Program-made: the position numbers and the translations under genes
Shown here: in pieces, positions 37,091-44,235 of the stretch
How the letters are laid out: the number at the start of each line of letters is the position of its first letter
Position numbering within the stretch: the stretch's first letter is position 1
The notes under the pieces: model-generated
Told to the model about the DNA's origin: nothing
Database searches by the model: none
What the model saw: only the letters and a program-made list of their open reading frames with translations
Source: an uncultured Oscillospiraceae bacterium
GTDB taxonomy: Bacteria; Bacillota; Clostridia; Oscillospirales; Acutalibacteraceae
Direction of reading: 5' to 3'
Length of the DNA: 49,977 nt
NCBI GenBank assembly: GCA_900539845.1
Contig: UQDP01000016.1
Location: 1-49,977 of the forward strand

Positions 37091-37192
37091 ATGTATAACA
37101 GAAAATGGGTAAAGGTAACGGCAATCGTTTTAGCCGTGCTGATGGCAGGCAGCGGACTAAGCGTAGGCATATGGGCGCTGTTTGTAATGTAA
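37091..37192 (+). CDS. 33-residue membrane peptide after pgcA
   Basis: ATG 37091 to TAA 37190-37192. GGAGGG at 37077-37082, inside the end of pgcA, is 8 bases from this ATG, an ideal ribosome binding site. The peptide begins MYNRKWVKVTA, has a single hydrophobic helix (IVLAVLMAGSGLSVGIWALF) and ends VM, so it should insert with its basic N-terminus inside. The terminator at 37207 follows it, so it shares the pgcA transcript. Function unknown; it could be a small membrane regulator. Confidence 0.7.
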   Translation: MYNRKWVKVTAIVLAVLMAGSGLSVGIWALFVM

Positions 37193-37204
37193 CAATAAAA
37201 AACA

Positions 37205-37246
37205 CAGGGGCTGTCTCAGAAATTATCTGAGACAGCCCCGTTTTTA
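37205..37246. terminator. Strong terminator between pgcA operon and amt
   Basis: GGGGCTGTCTCAG (37207-37219) pairs perfectly with CTGAGACAGCCCC (37227-37239), followed by GTTTTT on the plus strand. It probably also works for amt on the minus strand. Confidence 0.95.
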
Positions 37247-37267
37247 TTCTATACCGATATGCACCGG

Positions 37268-39004
37268 CTACACTTCATCCTGAAGCGCGTTGTAGCCCCG
37301 CTCGCCGGTCCTTATTTTAACCACATCTTCAACGTCATAGATAAATATTTTTCCGTCTCCGATATTGCCGGTATAAAGCGTATCCTGAACGGTCCTGACA
37401 AGTGTTTCAACAGGTATTTTGCATATGACTATGTCAATCTTGACCTTGGGCAGCAGTCTTGAACCGACAGGATTGCCTCTGAAATAGATTCCATGACCTT
37501 TCTGCGCGCCGTAACCAAATACATTTGTAACCGTGATCCCGGTTATGCCGATCTTTTCGAGCGCGTCCTGCAGCTCGCTGAACTTGCTCTGATTCGCAAG
37601 AATCGTTACCTTGGTGATCTTTGCGCCCGGCGTTTCGTTGTGCTCCACCTTAACCGCGTCATCTCGCGATACCTGAGCGCTTGCCTGTACCTTTTCTGCA
37701 ACGCTCTTAACGGGCATATCATCCACAGCAAGATCCTGCGCAACTGCAACAAAATCGGGATACGCAACATTGCCATGCTCGCCGATATCCAAACCCTGAA
37801 TCTCCTCCTCGCGCGAAACTCTGATGCCGATGGTCTTTTTAAGCACAAACCAAACGAGAGCCGAACTGGCAAAAACAAACGCGCCAACGGCAACGATGCC
37901 AAGAAGCTGTGTGCCGAGCAGACCGAACCCGCCGCCGAAGAACAGACCGTTTCTTGTTGAGAGAGAGGTAACACCCTCCTGAGCGAACAGACCCACGCAT
38001 ATCGTGCCGAACACGCCGCAGCCGAGATGGACTGAGGTTGCGCCTACAGGATCATCTATCTTGATCTTATCAAAGAATATAACGGCGAAAACAACAAGAA
38101 CACCTGAGAGCGCGCCGATGATGATAGATGACTCTATAGAAACATACGCGCAGCCGCCGGTAATACCGACAAGACCGGCAAGACAGCCGTTAATCGTCAT
38201 ACCCAGATCCGGCTTGCCCATGGTGATCCACGAGGTGACCGTAGAAGTCAGCACTGCCGCGATTGCCGAGGTATTTGTTGTCATAAGAATATGCATAACG
38301 TCTGACGGGTTTTCAAAGCTCATGGTGGAGCCGGGGTTAAAGCCGAACCAGCCGAGCCAGAGCACGAAAAGGCCGATAACCGCAAGGGACATATTATGAC
38401 CGGGAATCGCCTTGGGCTTTCCGTCTTTGCCGTATTTTCCGATACGGGGACCGAGTATCACAGCACCTGCCAGCGCTGCCCAGCCGCCTACGGAGTGCAC
38501 GGCAGAATCGCCGGCAAAATCCATAAAGCCGAGATCGGCAAGCCAGCCGCCGCCCCAGATCCAGTGACCGACTATGGGGTAAATGACAAGAGTTAAAACA
38601 AATGAAAAGACGATAAACGAAACGTATTTTACCCTTTCCGCTACCGCGCCGGAAACAATCGTGGCGGCAGTGCCGCAAAAAACAAGCTGGAAAAAGAATT
38701 TTCCCCAAAACGGAACGGTGGAAGTGAGGGTATCATCATAAAAGGAATTGTCTGCGTTGCCTAGGATAAACAGATGCTCCGTGCCCACAAAGGGATTATC
38801 TCCGCCGAACATAAGCCCCCAGCCGAGCAACAGAAAACCCAGCGAGGAAACTGCAAACACGATGAAATTTTTCGAAAGAATGTTTACGGTGTTTTTCGCC
38901 CTTGCAAAGCCCGCCTCAACACTGGCAAACCCAAGGTTCATAAAAAACACCAAAATAGCCGCAAGGAACACCCACAGGGTGTCCGCTATGGAAAAAGCTT
39001 CCAT
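37268..39004 (-). CDS. amt: Ammonium transporter fused to a PII signalling domain
   Basis: 578 residues, ATG with AGGAGG upstream. Residues 1-410 are an Amt/Rh channel with many membrane helices; conserved sites include GHNMSLAVIG and SVHLGCGVFG, which carry the twin pore histidines, and FWGKFFFQLVFCGTAATIVSGAVAER split by the family signature. A linker of about 50 residues leads to a C-terminal PII (GlnB/GlnK) domain from about 461: KITKVTILANQ, the T-loop GYGAQKGHGIYFRG, the B-loop GDGKIFIYDVED, and IRTGERG. In the T-loop the stretch equivalent to AEYMVD is NPVGSR, so the uridylylated Tyr51 is absent. It imports ammonium with a built-in PII gate or sensor. Confidence 0.94.
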   Translation of the reverse strand: MEAFSIADTLWVFLAAILVFFMNLGFASVEAGFARAKNTVNILSKNFIVFAVSSLGFLLLGWGLMFGGDNPFVGTEHLFILGNADNSFYDDTLTSTVPFWGKFFFQLVFCGTAATIVSGAVAERVKYVSFIVFSFVLTLVIYPIVGHWIWGGGWLADLGFMDFAGDSAVHSVGGWAALAGAVILGPRIGKYGKDGKPKAIPGHNMSLAVIGLFVLWLGWFGFNPGSTMSFENPSDVMHILMTTNTSAIAAVLTSTVTSWITMGKPDLGMTINGCLAGLVGITGGCAYVSIESSIIIGALSGVLVVFAVIFFDKIKIDDPVGATSVHLGCGVFGTICVGLFAQEGVTSLSTRNGLFFGGGFGLLGTQLLGIVAVGAFVFASSALVWFVLKKTIGIRVSREEEIQGLDIGEHGNVAYPDFVAVAQDLAVDDMPVKSVAEKVQASAQVSRDDAVKVEHNETPGAKITKVTILANQSKFSELQDALEKIGITGITVTNVFGYGAQKGHGIYFRGNPVGSRLLPKVKIDIVICKIPVETLVRTVQDTLYTGNIGDGKIFIYDVEDVVKIRTGERGYNALQDEV

Positions 39005-39062
39005 AATATCCTGCCTCCTGTATTATTATTCACCTGCCGCGCGCACACAGGAAATGCGTTAT

Positions 39063-39122
39063 GTTTTTTTATCGATAAAAAAACGAGGACAAAGACGTGC
39101 AAAAGAAACGTCTTCGTCCTCT
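39063..39122 (-). terminator. Attenuator-like terminator and palindrome in the amt leader
   Basis: On the minus strand GAGGACGAAGACGT (from 39122) pairs with ACGTCTTTGTCCTC (to 39086), then a G and seven T's. The T-run is itself half of a perfect 22-bp palindrome (39063-39084) made of T7, ATCGAT and A7 bounded by G and C. The hairpin begins within about 10 bases of the promoter -10 and lies upstream of the amt ATG (39004), so it is inside the amt transcript. Confidence 0.8.
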
Positions 39123-39131
39123 ATGAATATA

Positions 39132-39160
39132 AATATACAATAATTTTAACAATTTGTCAA
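39132..39160 (-). promoter_or_regulatory. Sigma-A promoter of amt
   Basis: On the minus strand TTGACA (39160-39155), 17-bp spacer, TATATT (39137-39132). It lies between the XRE stop and the amt leader hairpin. Confidence 0.88.
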
Positions 39161-39174
39161 CACTTTAGACAAAC

Positions 39175-39390
39175 TTATTTAACTATTTTTTTGGAATCGC
39201 TCCTGCCCACAAGATAATCAAGCGAAACCTTATAATAATCAGCAATTTTTATCAGCATATCCACAGGCACATTGATTTTTCCGTTTTCGTAATCCGAATA
39301 AGTACTTTGATCCACGGAAAGATATGCCGCCAGCTGTTTTTGTTTCAGATCATAATCCTCACGCAGGTCTTTTATCCTTGAAAACAACAT
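39175..39390 (-). CDS. XRE-family transcriptional repressor
   Basis: 71 residues from ATG 39390 (MLFSRIKDLREDYDLKQ), with GGTGAT close upstream; the open frame extends to 39438 through operator sequence but without a good start. It is a single Cro/C1-type helix-turn-helix: KQKQLAAYLSVDQSTYSDYENG contains the recognition helices (shown here in two parts, KQKQLAAYLSV and DQSTYSDYENG), and the end is IADYYKVSLDYLVGR. It has no effector domain. Its gene diverges from the ABC exporter pair, with two matching palindromes in the shared control region, so autorepression and repression of the exporters are likely. Confidence 0.9.
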   Translation of the reverse strand: MLFSRIKDLREDYDLKQKQLAAYLSVDQSTYSDYENGKINVPVDMLIKIADYYKVSLDYLVGRSDSKKIVK

Positions 39391-39410
39391 AAAATCACCG
39401 ATTAAATTAT

Positions 39411-39438
39411 ATAATATGGGTAATTCCCATATTGACAA
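39411..39438 (-). promoter_or_regulatory. Promoter of the XRE gene
   Basis: On the minus strand TTGTCA (39438-39433), 16-bp spacer, TATTAT (39416-39411). The spacer contains most of the left operator, and the -35 overlaps that of the plus-strand promoter. Confidence 0.6.
39414..39432. promoter_or_regulatory. Operator palindrome 1
   Basis: ATATGGGTAATTCCCATAT: 7-bp arms ATATGGG/CCCATAT around TAATT. It lies in the spacer of the XRE promoter, centred 25 bp from operator 2. Confidence 0.82.
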
Positions 39439-39460
39439 ATATGGGTGATACCCATATAAT
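39432..39460 (+). promoter_or_regulatory. Perfect-consensus promoter towards the ABC operon
   Basis: TTGACA (39432-39437), 17-bp spacer, TATAAT (39455-39460): exact consensus at both hexamers and spacing, with operator 2 in the spacer. An unrestrained promoter of this kind would be very strong, which fits tight repression. Confidence 0.9.
39439..39457. promoter_or_regulatory. Operator palindrome 2
   Basis: ATATGGGT-GAT-ACCCATAT, a perfect 8-bp inverted repeat covering the spacer and edge of the -10 of the plus-strand promoter. Confidence 0.88.
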
Positions 39461-39573
39461 GAGAATTAGAAAGAATTATTCTAACCCAAACTTATTCTTT
39501 GCAGACATTTTTAATAACGAATCCGTCTTAAAGATTAAAAGCTGTAAATTTGTGCCTGTTTTTACTTTTTCTG

Positions 39574-39602
39574 TTTACAAAATATTTTAAAAAGTCTATT
39601 AT
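39574..39602 (+). promoter_or_regulatory. Second possible promoter of the ABC operon
   Basis: TTTACA (39574-39579), 17-bp spacer, TATTAT (39597-39602), 57 bases before the first exporter ATG and without an operator palindrome. Confidence 0.6.
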
Positions 39603-39658
39603 AGAATTATGGATACTGTCTGATTTCACACCGCTCTGCTTAAGATGAGGTAGCGCCT

Positions 39659-41446
39659 ATGAAAAATCAAACCATTAAAAACACGGTCTATATGCTGAAA
39701 AACTGGATCGCGTGGGATAAAAAAAGCCTGATCTATTTTATCATCCGTGTGCCCGCCCTTGTTGTGAACCCCATCTTAGTGGCTTACATACCCAAGGCAA
39801 TGATTGACTGCATAAACAACAAAGTATCCATAGGCGAGCTGACCGCAACGATCGCCGTTTTAAGCGCGCTTGTTGCAGTGACCACCTGGCTTGCGCCGTT
39901 TATGCAGGAGCTGCTGCTCGGCAGCGCGCGCATCATCAGGATGCGATACGCCACAATGGCGTTTGAAAAAAATCTGAACGCCGATTATGTTCAGATCGAA
40001 AGTCTCAAAGGGCGCGAGATGAACCAGCGCGCGGGCGATTTTTACAGGAGCTATTATTCCGGCGGCGCTGATTTTTTAGACAACCTGAATCTCATCGCCG
40101 TGAGCGTTATCGGGGTTATAACCTCCGCCGCACTGATCTATAAGGTAAATTTCCTGATCATCCTGCTGATTCTTGCTACCTGCGTTATTGAGGCGCTGGC
40201 GCTGCATCTGCTGAACAAGGCAAATCTTAAAACACGGGACAAATCCAACAGCGTATACATAAAATTCAACTATTTTTACGAGCAGTGCAGAAAGACGGAA
40301 AACGCAAAGGACATCAGAATATATAACCTTTCGGACAAATTTATCGCCGCCATGGCGCAGCTTGTGTTTGAGACCGAAAAGCTTTTGGCGAAATATACGA
40401 AAACCAGCATGGCAACAAGCGGCACGCGCGCGTTTCTTAATTTAATAAGGGAGCTTGCCGCATATGCGTATCTTACTTATATGGCCGTAACAGGGCAGCT
40501 TTCCGTTTCCGATTTCATATTCTATTTCGGAATCATAACCGGCTTTTCCACTTGGATTGTAAGCCTTGTTATGGCGCTTTCCGCGCAGGAAAACTGCTGC
40601 GCGGAGTGCCAAAGATTCCGCGATTATGTTGAAAACGAAAGCGAAGATAAAACACGCGGAAATAGAAAAAGCCCTGCCGATGTGAACAGCATTGAATTCA
40701 AAAATGTGTCTTTTACCTATCCCGAGGCAGACATGCCCGTGCTGAAGGACATTTCATTCAGCATATCCCAAGGCGAAAACATTGCCGTGGTGGGTGAAAA
40801 CGGCGCAGGCAAGACCACGCTCATCAAAATCCTGTGCGGACTTTACACGCCGTCCGCCGGTCAGGTTTTCATAAACGGCGAAAACAGCACGGATTTTGAA
40901 AAGGACGAATATTTCAACATCTTCTCCCCTGTTTTTCAGGATTATTCATTCCTGCCGTTTTCCGTTGCGCAAAATATTTCGGCATCTTTGGAATACGATG
41001 AGGAAAAGCTCCTTTCCGCGCTGAAAAAAGCAGGTATCCGCGATAAAATTCTTTCCCTGCCGGACGGAATAAACACAAAAATGATAAAAGAAGTCAACAA
41101 AGACGCGCAGGATTTCTCCGGCGGCGAAAAGCAAAAGCTGCTGCTTGCCAAAGCGATTTACAAAAACGCGCCCGTGCTTATCCTTGATGAGCCGACAGCC
41201 GCGCTTGACCCCATAGCCGAAAACGAGTTATATATGCAGTACAATGAACTGACAAAAGGGAAAATCTCCTTTTTCATCTCCCATCGTCTGTCCTCAACAA
41301 GATTCTGCGACCGCATCTTTTTCCTTTCGGACGGCAGAATCACCGAAAGCGGCACGCACGAAGAGCTCATGGCTAAAAGAGGCGGATACTGGAGAATGTA
41401 TCAGCTGCAAAGCTACTACTATAAGGAACAGGGGGTGGCGTTATGA
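39659..41446 (+). CDS. ABC exporter half-transporter A
   Basis: 595 residues, ATG with GAGGT 8 bases upstream. The N-terminal membrane domain (about 20-320) has six predicted helices and is the divergent type seen in peptide/antibiotic exporters. The ATPase domain (about 345-580) has Walker A GENGAGKTT (near 380), signature FSGGEKQ, Walker B LILDEPTAALDP and the switch ISHRLSS. It overlaps the next gene by 4 bases (ATGA), so the two products are made together and probably form a heterodimer. The exported substrate is unknown; repression by the neighbouring XRE protein suggests induction by a specific compound. Confidence 0.93.
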   Translation: MKNQTIKNTVYMLKNWIAWDKKSLIYFIIRVPALVVNPILVAYIPKAMIDCINNKVSIGELTATIAVLSALVAVTTWLAPFMQELLLGSARIIRMRYATMAFEKNLNADYVQIESLKGREMNQRAGDFYRSYYSGGADFLDNLNLIAVSVIGVITSAALIYKVNFLIILLILATCVIEALALHLLNKANLKTRDKSNSVYIKFNYFYEQCRKTENAKDIRIYNLSDKFIAAMAQLVFETEKLLAKYTKTSMATSGTRAFLNLIRELAAYAYLTYMAVTGQLSVSDFIFYFGIITGFSTWIVSLVMALSAQENCCAECQRFRDYVENESEDKTRGNRKSPADVNSIEFKNVSFTYPEADMPVLKDISFSISQGENIAVVGENGAGKTTLIKILCGLYTPSAGQVFINGENSTDFEKDEYFNIFSPVFQDYSFLPFSVAQNISASLEYDEEKLLSALKKAGIRDKILSLPDGINTKMIKEVNKDAQDFSGGEKQKLLLAKAIYKNAPVLILDEPTAALDPIAENELYMQYNELTKGKISFFISHRLSSTRFCDRIFFLSDGRITESGTHEELMAKRGGYWRMYQLQSYYYKEQGVAL

Positions 41447-43266
41447 ATAATATGCAGATCACCCTGAAATCCATCAAAGAGATGCACCGCCTTGAAAAGC
41501 GGCTTACGCCCAGCACGGCGGTAACGGCAGTTGTGGGCGCGGTGCTGCCGTTTATAAATATCATCTTCTCATCTAAAATTATTGAGGCGCTTGAGACCGG
41601 CGCCGGCACAAACAGGCTGATCATGCTTATCTCCGCCGCTGTTCTGACAAATTTTGCTCTTGCCTTTCTCAATAATTTCACTTCAAATATGTACTACAAC
41701 TATCGATGGCAGATGCTTTATAAGGAAAAGGAAAGCATTTCCAAAAAACTTTACTCCCTTGATTATGAAACGCTTGAAAGCAGCGATTTCAAGGAACTGC
41801 TGCACAAGCATGCCGAGGCGCAGGACAGAGTATTTTCCGCGTTCACGCAGTTTTCGTGGATGATAAGGGATTTCATATCCGGCTTTCTGATGCTTGTTAT
41901 AGCCGTTGTCATCCTGATTCCGCTGTTTAAAATCGGTTTTACCAAAACAGGCGAGTCCTTTTTTGAATCGCCGGCGTTCCTGCTTGTTATCTTCGGCTGT
42001 GTTGGCGTTATGGCGGTGATCATTCTGCTGCTGGCAATGCGCATGAATAAAATGTGGTTCGCGGCAAATGACGAATATGCAAGGCTGGACCGATTTTTCC
42101 ATTACTTTCTTAAAATGTTTGACGATTATAAAACCGGCAAAGAAATACGCCTTTATAAAGAACAGAAACTGATTAAGCGCTCTGCCGCCGATGCACTGCT
42201 GACGGACGGTGAGGCACTGCTCAGAAAAGCGTCGCACCGTTCCGCGGCTTCCAGCTCCGTCGTTGCGCTGCTTGGGGCGGTAGTGGGATTCGGCATCTAC
42301 CTGTTCATAGGAATAAAGGGACTTTACGGTCTGTTCAGCATCAGCTCGCTCGTGCTCTACTGCGGCACTTTTATGCAGATCATAAACGCTCTTATGAAAA
42401 TGGCTGCCACATTCGGCAAAACGCAGGAGATGTGCCCGCTGGCGGATTATTATTTTCAGATTATAAACACCGAAAATAAAATGAAATACGGTTATGCTGA
42501 ATTTGACGCAGATCAATACGATATTGAATTCAAAAACGTTTCTTTCAAATATCCCGGAAGTGAAAATTACGCCCTTAAAAATATAAGTATCAAAATAAAC
42601 CACGGCGAGCACCTTGCCGTTGTGGGCAGAAACGGCAGCGGAAAGACTACATTTATCAAGCTGATGTGCCGCCTGTATGATGTAACCGACGGTGAAATTC
42701 TCATAAACGGCAGAAACATAAAGGATTATAAAAAGAAAAGCCTTGTGCGTCTTTACTCCGTTGTTTTTCAAGATTTCAGCCTGTTTTCACTGCCGCTTGA
42801 CGAGAATATCTATACAGACTGTGCGCAGAACAGGGAAAGACTTTATAACTGCCTGAAAGAGGCGGATATTCTGGAGCGCGTTTTGCAGATGGATAAAAAG
42901 GAAAAAACCACGCTGTATAAAGGCACGGATAAGAACGGCGTGGAGATTTCCGGCGGCGAGGCACAGAAGCTTGCGCTTGCCCGCGCGCTTTATAAGGACG
43001 CGCCCGTTGTTGTGCTGGACGAACCGACAGCCGCGCTCGACCCCATTGCCGAAAACGAGGTATACAAGCGTTTCAACTCCTTTGTAAACAACAAAACGGC
43101 GATATATATTTCGCACCGCCTTTCGAGCTGCGTTTTCTGCAGCAGAATCGCCGTGTTTGACCATTCCGAGCTGGTGCAGACGGGAACACATGCACAGCTT
43201 TTAGAAAACGGAAACGGAAAATACAGCGAATTATGGAACGCGCAGGCCGAATATTACCTCAATTAA
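41443..43266 (+). CDS. ABC exporter half-transporter B
   Basis: 607 residues, starting inside the stop of the previous gene, with GGGGGTGG upstream. It has the same layout: membrane domain at about 25-330, then an ATPase with Walker A GRNGSGKTT, signature ISGGEAQ, Walker B VVLDEPTAALDP and ISHRLSS. Both halves keep the catalytic Glu after Walker B, so neither site is obviously dead. It is likely the partner of half A in an export heterodimer. Confidence 0.93.
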   Translation: MNNMQITLKSIKEMHRLEKRLTPSTAVTAVVGAVLPFINIIFSSKIIEALETGAGTNRLIMLISAAVLTNFALAFLNNFTSNMYYNYRWQMLYKEKESISKKLYSLDYETLESSDFKELLHKHAEAQDRVFSAFTQFSWMIRDFISGFLMLVIAVVILIPLFKIGFTKTGESFFESPAFLLVIFGCVGVMAVIILLLAMRMNKMWFAANDEYARLDRFFHYFLKMFDDYKTGKEIRLYKEQKLIKRSAADALLTDGEALLRKASHRSAASSSVVALLGAVVGFGIYLFIGIKGLYGLFSISSLVLYCGTFMQIINALMKMAATFGKTQEMCPLADYYFQIINTENKMKYGYAEFDADQYDIEFKNVSFKYPGSENYALKNISIKINHGEHLAVVGRNGSGKTTFIKLMCRLYDVTDGEILINGRNIKDYKKKSLVRLYSVVFQDFSLFSLPLDENIYTDCAQNRERLYNCLKEADILERVLQMDKKEKTTLYKGTDKNGVEISGGEAQKLALARALYKDAPVVVLDEPTAALDPIAENEVYKRFNSFVNNKTAIYISHRLSSCVFCSRIAVFDHSELVQTGTHAQLLENGNGKYSELWNAQAEYYLN

Positions 43267-43275
43267 ACAAATTTA

Positions 43276-43304
43276 TAGACAAAGCCTCCCCTTTGGTTTA
43301 TAAT
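43276..43304 (+). promoter_or_regulatory. Promoter of the anchored protein
   Basis: TAGACA (43276-43281), 17-bp spacer, TATAAT (43299-43304). The spacer contains AGCCTCCC (43283-43290), complementary to the ribosome binding site of the gene it serves. Confidence 0.75.
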
Positions 43305-43331
43305 GAAACTGAAGTCAGGGAGGCTGATTTT

Positions 43332-44060
43332 ATGAAAAAGAAAACAAAAATGATCATTGCCGTTATTGTGCTCCTTGTGGCTGCAGCTGCGATCGGCGGC
43401 GGAATATACGGATTTACTCAGCACAATAACACAAAACAGCATAACGCCGTTGTGGACGAGATAGACCTGATAAATGCGGCAACGAATACGGAAAAGTTAT
43501 CCGACATAGACCGTGACGAGCTTTCAGAGCTGCTGGACAGGCGTGTTGCAACCGGCAAATACGGTCAGGTGGAAGACGCAATCAAGCGATATATATCCGA
43601 TCTTTACAACGGAATCTTTGATACGGTTGATAAAGCCGGCAACGACGCGCTTTACAGTATGCTGACGGCTGAAAACATAAAATCAGACGGACCTGAATTT
43701 GAAAAATCCAAAGAACTTCTGGAAAGCACGATAGCACAGCTGAACGCAGGCGTAGAAAACTATATCGACCTGATCGGCTCAGACACTGTCGAATCCTATT
43801 TCAGCAAAACAGGATTGGACGGCGACTACAAAAAACTTTATGATACCGCTCTGCTTTATGATGTTCCCACGGATGAGGAAAGCAACCGTTATATCGCTTC
43901 CCTAAACACGATTATCTCTCAGCTGGAAGCAACCGCCGATGTGCTTGATTTTCTGACTGCCAACAAAGACAATTGGAAAATGAAGAATGACACACTTGTT
44001 TTTAAGACGCAGGCTCTGTACGATGAATACAACGCGCTCTGCGAAAAAGCCGGCGTTTAG
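43332..44060 (+). CDS. Membrane-anchored hypothetical protein
   Basis: 242 residues from ATG 43332, with GGGAGGC 7 bases upstream. The open frame begins at 43233 but that region overlaps the previous gene and has no ribosome binding site. MKKKTKM is followed by a membrane helix (about 8-30), then an extracytoplasmic helical, acidic domain with no cysteine before the last few residues, where Cys-Glu-Lys occurs. I do not recognise the family. It may be co-expressed with the exporters, but it has its own promoter. Confidence 0.8.
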   Translation: MKKKTKMIIAVIVLLVAAAAIGGGIYGFTQHNNTKQHNAVVDEIDLINAATNTEKLSDIDRDELSELLDRRVATGKYGQVEDAIKRYISDLYNGIFDTVDKAGNDALYSMLTAENIKSDGPEFEKSKELLESTIAQLNAGVENYIDLIGSDTVESYFSKTGLDGDYKKLYDTALLYDVPTDEESNRYIASLNTIISQLEATADVLDFLTANKDNWKMKNDTLVFKTQALYDEYNALCEKAGV

Positions 44061-44093
44061 ACCGCCTTTGCAGCCCGGTGGAAATGATCTGCC

Positions 44094-44122
44094 TTGCAAA
44101 TGATTTTGATTTATGATACAAT
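44094..44122 (+). promoter_or_regulatory. Promoter of the kinase-Nudix operon
   Basis: TTGCAA (44094-44099), 17-bp spacer, TACAAT (44117-44122). A perfect 12-bp inverted repeat (44122-44133 and 44140-44151, loop CTGAAA) begins at the last base of the -10 and spans the predicted start site, so it could be an operator. Confidence 0.7.
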
Positions 44123-44151
44123 CATTTTATCAGCTGAAACTGATAAAATGA
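44122..44151. promoter_or_regulatory. Perfect palindrome over the start site
   Basis: TCATTTTATCAG-CTGAAA-CTGATAAAATGA: 12-bp arms with a 6-base centre. No regulator gene is adjacent. Confidence 0.7.
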
Positions 44152-44156
44152 GAAAA

Positions 44157-44190
44157 CCTGTTCCCATACCGAACACAGAAGTAAAGCTCT
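44157..44190 (+). pseudogene. 5S rRNA-like fragment in a leader
   Basis: CCTGTTCCCATACCGAAC and then ACAGAAGTAAAGCTCT matches the conserved internal part of bacterial 5S rRNA. Against the 5S gene of this window (47273-47388) about 30 of 35 positions agree, and several differences (CACAGAAG for CACGGCAG) resemble 5S of other Firmicutes. The rest of 5S is missing. Confidence 0.75.
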
Positions 44191-44221
44191 TGCACAAAAA
44201 GTGCAGGAGCTTATTTATTTT
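44184..44221 (+). ncRNA. Hairpin closing the 5S-like leader
   Basis: AAGCTCTTGCAC (44184-44195) pairs with GTGCAGGAGCTT (44201-44212) with one G-U pair and an A5 loop, then ATTTATTTT. It reuses the last bases of the 5S-like fragment. It may be a weak terminator or a leader structure; the TAGGAGGT ribosome binding site follows at once. Confidence 0.65.
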
Positions 44222-44235
44222 AGGAGGTCAAAAAA

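Noticed and set aside
35788..37170. 460-codon open frame on the minus strand opposite pgcA
   Set aside because: It lies opposite a gene with all family motifs and lacks a ribosome binding site. It is a by-product of codon bias on the coding strand.
41683..42771. 362-codon minus-strand frame opposite ABC half B
   Set aside because: The forward frame has complete ABC motifs. The reverse product is Lys/His/Arg/Gln-rich, as typical of antisense shadows.
43233..43331. N-terminal extension of the anchored protein to 43233
   Set aside because: It overlaps the ABC gene and crosses the promoter. The start at 43332 has a proper ribosome binding site and signal anchor.
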